The translations under genes were made by a program, and so were the position numbers. From Methylocystaceae bacterium (GTDB taxonomy: Bacteria; Pseudomonadota; Alphaproteobacteria; Rhizobiales; Beijerinckiaceae), in the NCBI GenBank assembly GCA_009773555.1, contig WSXZ01000017.1, forward strand, positions 1 to 64,000: a stretch of 64,000 nt of DNA. The letters are read 5' to 3'. Position 1 is the stretch's first letter. Every line of letters starts with the position of its first letter. The notes under the pieces are model-generated. The model worked only from the letters and a program-made list of their open reading frames with translations. It searched no databases and had not been told where the DNA came from. Of this stretch, positions 62,550 through 64,000 are shown piece by piece.

Positions 62550-62852
62550 CTATCGCTGCAAAACCGCGAAGCGGTGAACGTTCACGCCATATTCGGTGAG
62601 GAGCCGGTGCATCGCGGGAGAGAGGCGAACCACACGAGAGAGGCCGACGTATTTTTCGTGAAGGGCGTTCGCCTCCCCTTCGCCAACGTTTGAGCGGACC
62701 TGCTCAAGCACGGCGTTCACTTCCGCGCCGCCATATTGCTGGACGAGGGAACAGCCGATGCGCACATCCTGCGCAGTCGCGGGCATAGCAGCGCTCAGAA
62801 AAAACGCGCCAAACAGGGCGAGGGCGGCGAGGGCCGGCTTTCCATGACTCAT
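62550..62852 (-). CDS. Small secreted hypothetical protein
   Basis: The 100-residue protein has a signal peptide (about 1-27, ending ATAQD) and a short mature part with one Cys (RIGCSLVQQYGGAEVNAVLEQVRSNVGEGEANALHEKYVGLSRVVRLSP). No family is recognised. It lies 148 bases upstream of dnaE. The helical mature part suggests a small periplasmic protein. Confidence 0.65.
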   Translation of the reverse strand: MSHGKPALAALALFGAFFLSAAMPATAQDVRIGCSLVQQYGGAEVNAVLEQVRSNVGEGEANALHEKYVGLSRVVRLSPAMHRLLTEYGVNVHRFAVLQR

Positions 62853-62938
62853 GTGGTGCTCCTTGGCTAAAGACGGCCGTTCGGACTTTGCTTGACCACA
62901 GGTCTCCAGCGAAGCAGCACGAACGGCGCTCAGTCTAA

Positions 62939-62970
62939 AGCCCGGCGGAGGCGAAAGCCTCCCCGGGGCT
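62939..62970 (-). terminator. Candidate terminator of the phasin gene
   Basis: A 14-bp stem with two mismatches and a TTTC loop (minus strand) lies 43-75 bases after the phasin stop and is followed by TTTAG. The six loop-proximal pairs (GGAGGC/GCCTCC) are perfect. Confidence 0.55.
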
Positions 62971-63013
62971 CATGTGTCCTAGCCGCGCTTTGGACGTACG
63001 TGTTTAGCGCCTA

Positions 63014-63352
63014 TTACTCGGCCGGGCTATAGACTTTCGCGGCAGACTCGATCGGCTTGAACGCTTCCTTGGCGAGCGAGGTGTAGAGCTCTCCGAGCTT
63101 GGTCGCTTCGGCCATGAAATCCTCGTAGGCGCTCTTGGCGAAATCGGACTGAAGCTGAAGCGCTTCGTCGATCTTCTTGACCGCGATCAGCTTTTCGGCC
63201 AGGACGCGGCTCTTTTCGAAGGATTTCTTGGAATAATCGGTGGTCTCGGCGGCGATGCTCTGCCAGCCCTTGGTCACCGCGGCCGCAGCGGCGGACACGG
63301 CTTCAAACTGCTCTTTGCCGAGCTTCTGAACGCTGTCGAAATTAGCTGCCAT
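63014..63352 (-). CDS. Phasin family protein
   Basis: Phasins coat polyhydroxyalkanoate granules. The 112-residue helical protein has the family pattern: FDSVQKLGKEQFEAVSAAAAAVTKGWQSIAAETTDYSKKSFE, then LQSDFAKSAYEDFMAEATKLGELYTSLAKEAFKPIE. ATG at 63352 follows GAGGA. Its upstream region holds a strong promoter overlapped by a TGC-N3-GCA palindrome, as expected for PhaR control. It implies that the host stores PHA. Confidence 0.93.
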   Translation of the reverse strand: MAANFDSVQKLGKEQFEAVSAAAAAVTKGWQSIAAETTDYSKKSFEKSRVLAEKLIAVKKIDEALQLQSDFAKSAYEDFMAEATKLGELYTSLAKEAFKPIESAAKVYSPAE

Positions 63353-63418
63353 GGGTTCGTCCTCATGATTTTGGCGCAAAGGCGCCCTATGCGGCGCTAT
63401 GCGCCCGCTCACGACTTT

Positions 63419-63447
63419 TTTATATGCAATGCACAAATTAAAGTCAA
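63419..63447 (-). promoter_or_regulatory. Sigma-70-type promoter of the phasin gene
   Basis: On the minus strand TTGACT (63447-63442) is followed after exactly 17 bases by TATAAA (63424-63419). Transcription would start near 63412, leaving a leader of about 60 bases. Confidence 0.75.
63425..63433. promoter_or_regulatory. PhaR-like operator inside the phasin promoter
   Basis: TGCAATGCA (TGC-N3-GCA) touches the -10 element within the spacer. It fits the TGC-rich palindromes described for PhaR repressors of PHA genes. A second TGC-N3-GCA site lies at 63456-63466. Confidence 0.5.
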
Positions 63448-63455
63448 TAAAAATG

Positions 63456-63466
63456 TTGCGGCGCAA
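63456..63466. promoter_or_regulatory. Second TGC-N3-GCA palindrome upstream of the phasin gene
   Basis: TTGCGGCGCAA is a perfect 11-base palindrome with the same TGC-N3-GCA core, 31 bases from the first site (about three helical turns) and just upstream of the -35 element. Confidence 0.45.
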
Positions 63467-63588
63467 TAAACGTTGCGCGAGGCTAGCGCTTAACCAGCGG
63501 GTAACTGCAAGCCCTTAAATTGCCAAATCGTCACTTTTGGCGCGGCTGGGCGGTTGCGCGAACAACAGTGAAGTCAAGGGGCGCGTTT

Positions 63589-64000
63589 ATGCTGAGATCG
63601 AGATTGTCGGACCGCCTGCCGCGGCCCCGCTCCCTCGCGGCAAGCTTTGCCACGATCACGGTCCTCGTCACAATGTCGGCGATCCCCGCGGAGGCGCGCG
63701 GCAGACATCATTTTCATCACCGCAGCGCTTCTGACGACCGCAATTCGGCCGTTCGGGCGCGCGTCAACGCCAATAGCGACGCTGTCATCGGCGAGCATCG
63801 CGGCTTTTCGGCCATCGTCGTCGACGCCAACAGCGGCCGTGCGCTCTATTCCCGCTCCGAGCACGAGTTGCGCCATCCCGCCTCGGTCACAAAGGTGATG
63901 ACGCTCTATCTTCTGTTCGAGCAGCTCGAACAAGGGCGGCTGCGCCTCGACTCGCCTCTGATGATTTCGCAACACGCGGCGGCGCAGGCGCCGTCCAAGC
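63589..64000 (+). CDS. D-alanyl-D-alanine carboxypeptidase, N-terminal part (runs off window)
   Basis: 137 residues are visible. A long basic signal peptide ends near residue 37 (AIPAEARG), followed by a short His/Ser-rich stretch, then the catalytic domain start: FSAIVVDANSGRALYSRSEHELRHPASVTKVMTLYLLFEQLEQGRLRLDS. The SxxK motif is S99-V-T-K102. SxN and KTG motifs lie beyond the window. ATG at 63589 has AAGGGG eight bases upstream. It is the second DD-carboxypeptidase of the window; a SPOR domain, common in this type, cannot be checked. Confidence 0.85.
   Translation, partial: MLRSRLSDRLPRPRSLAASFATITVLVTMSAIPAEARGRHHFHHRSASDDRNSAVRARVNANSDAVIGEHRGFSAIVVDANSGRALYSRSEHELRHPASVTKVMTLYLLFEQLEQGRLRLDSPLMISQHAAAQAPSK

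Noticed and set aside
1-64000. CRISPR array, tRNA, rRNA, transposase or integrase
   Set aside because: No regularly spaced repeats, tRNA T-loop contexts or transposase/recombinase motifs were found; the only repeats are short palindromic elements.

Overview
The window is a high-GC chromosomal segment from an alphaproteobacterium, most likely of the order Hyphomicrobiales (Rhizobiales). The evidence is the gene order ispDF / dusB-ntrB-ntrC-ntrY-ntrX-hfq-hflX, a SufB-C-D-S-type iron-sulfur operon, a phasin gene, RlpA and DD-carboxypeptidase genes next to tmk-holB, and many TTG and GTG starts. The phasin implies polyhydroxyalkanoate storage. A Methylocystis- or Beijerinckia-like host would fit but cannot be proven from these genes. 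I see no rRNA, tRNA, CRISPR array, integrase or transposase. The window is mostly core genome, with accessory islands at 0-2.4 kb, 17.5-18.4 kb and 38.4-40.3 kb.

Layout. 0-2.4 kb (minus): a MelC1-like caddie, a type-3 copper tyrosinase and a family I.5 lipase-like protein whose nucleophile serine is glycine; this last gene is cut by the window edge. 2.6-8.7 kb (plus): recJ, rlpA, a DD-carboxypeptidase, tmk and holB. 8.7-10.2 kb (minus): cca and a small membrane protein. 10.5-17.5 kb (plus): a MoxR ATPase, a DUF58 protein, a DUF4159 protein broken by a one-base frameshift, and a large membrane-anchored partner. 17.5-18.0 kb (minus): an AT-richer orphan resembling Rhodococcus Vap proteins. 18.4-23.2 kb: anmK, an alpha/beta hydrolase, an ECF sigma factor and a membrane VWA protein. 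23.3-30.7 kb: a cysteine desulfurase, sufB-C-D-S, sufT-like, sufA and a TfoX-N protein. 30.8-38.4 kb: gyrA, a pteridine-reductase-like SDR, a family-6 DNA glycosylase, metG, a Lys-Pro repeat protein and a methyltransferase. 38.4-40.2 kb (minus): a small acidic protein, a frameshifted CapA protein and a VOC protein. 40.5-44.1 kb: tatD, an MBL hydrolase, a double cold-shock protein and mazG. 44.2-54.8 kb: hflX, hfq, the two Ntr two-component systems and dusB (minus), and ispDF (plus). 55-58.7 kb: arfB, a CinA-type amidase, a COQ10/RatA-like protein, an unknown protein, lipA and a small membrane protein. 58.9-64 kb: dnaE, a small secreted protein, a phasin, and the start of a second DD-carboxypeptidase.

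How the genes work together. Several blocks are operons with 4-base start/stop overlaps: dac-tmk-holB, DUF6111-cca, DUF58-DUF4159, sufD-sufS, tatD-MBL, dusB-ntrB and ntrY-ntrX. The Ntr block joins nitrogen sensing to Hfq and HflX. The Suf block contains two desulfurases and no visible Rrf2-type regulator.

Three families of short palindromic repeats lie between genes. One family brackets arfB with inverted copies, another sits between sufB and sufC, and another separates the ECF sigma factor from its VWA partner. The observations most worth following are the tyrosinase operon with a nucleophile-less lipase-fold protein, the Vap-like orphan, a phasin promoter whose spacer holds a TGC-N3-GCA palindrome, an RlpA lacking the usual ASWYG segment, and two single-base frameshifts (DUF4159 protein and CapA) that need checking against reads.
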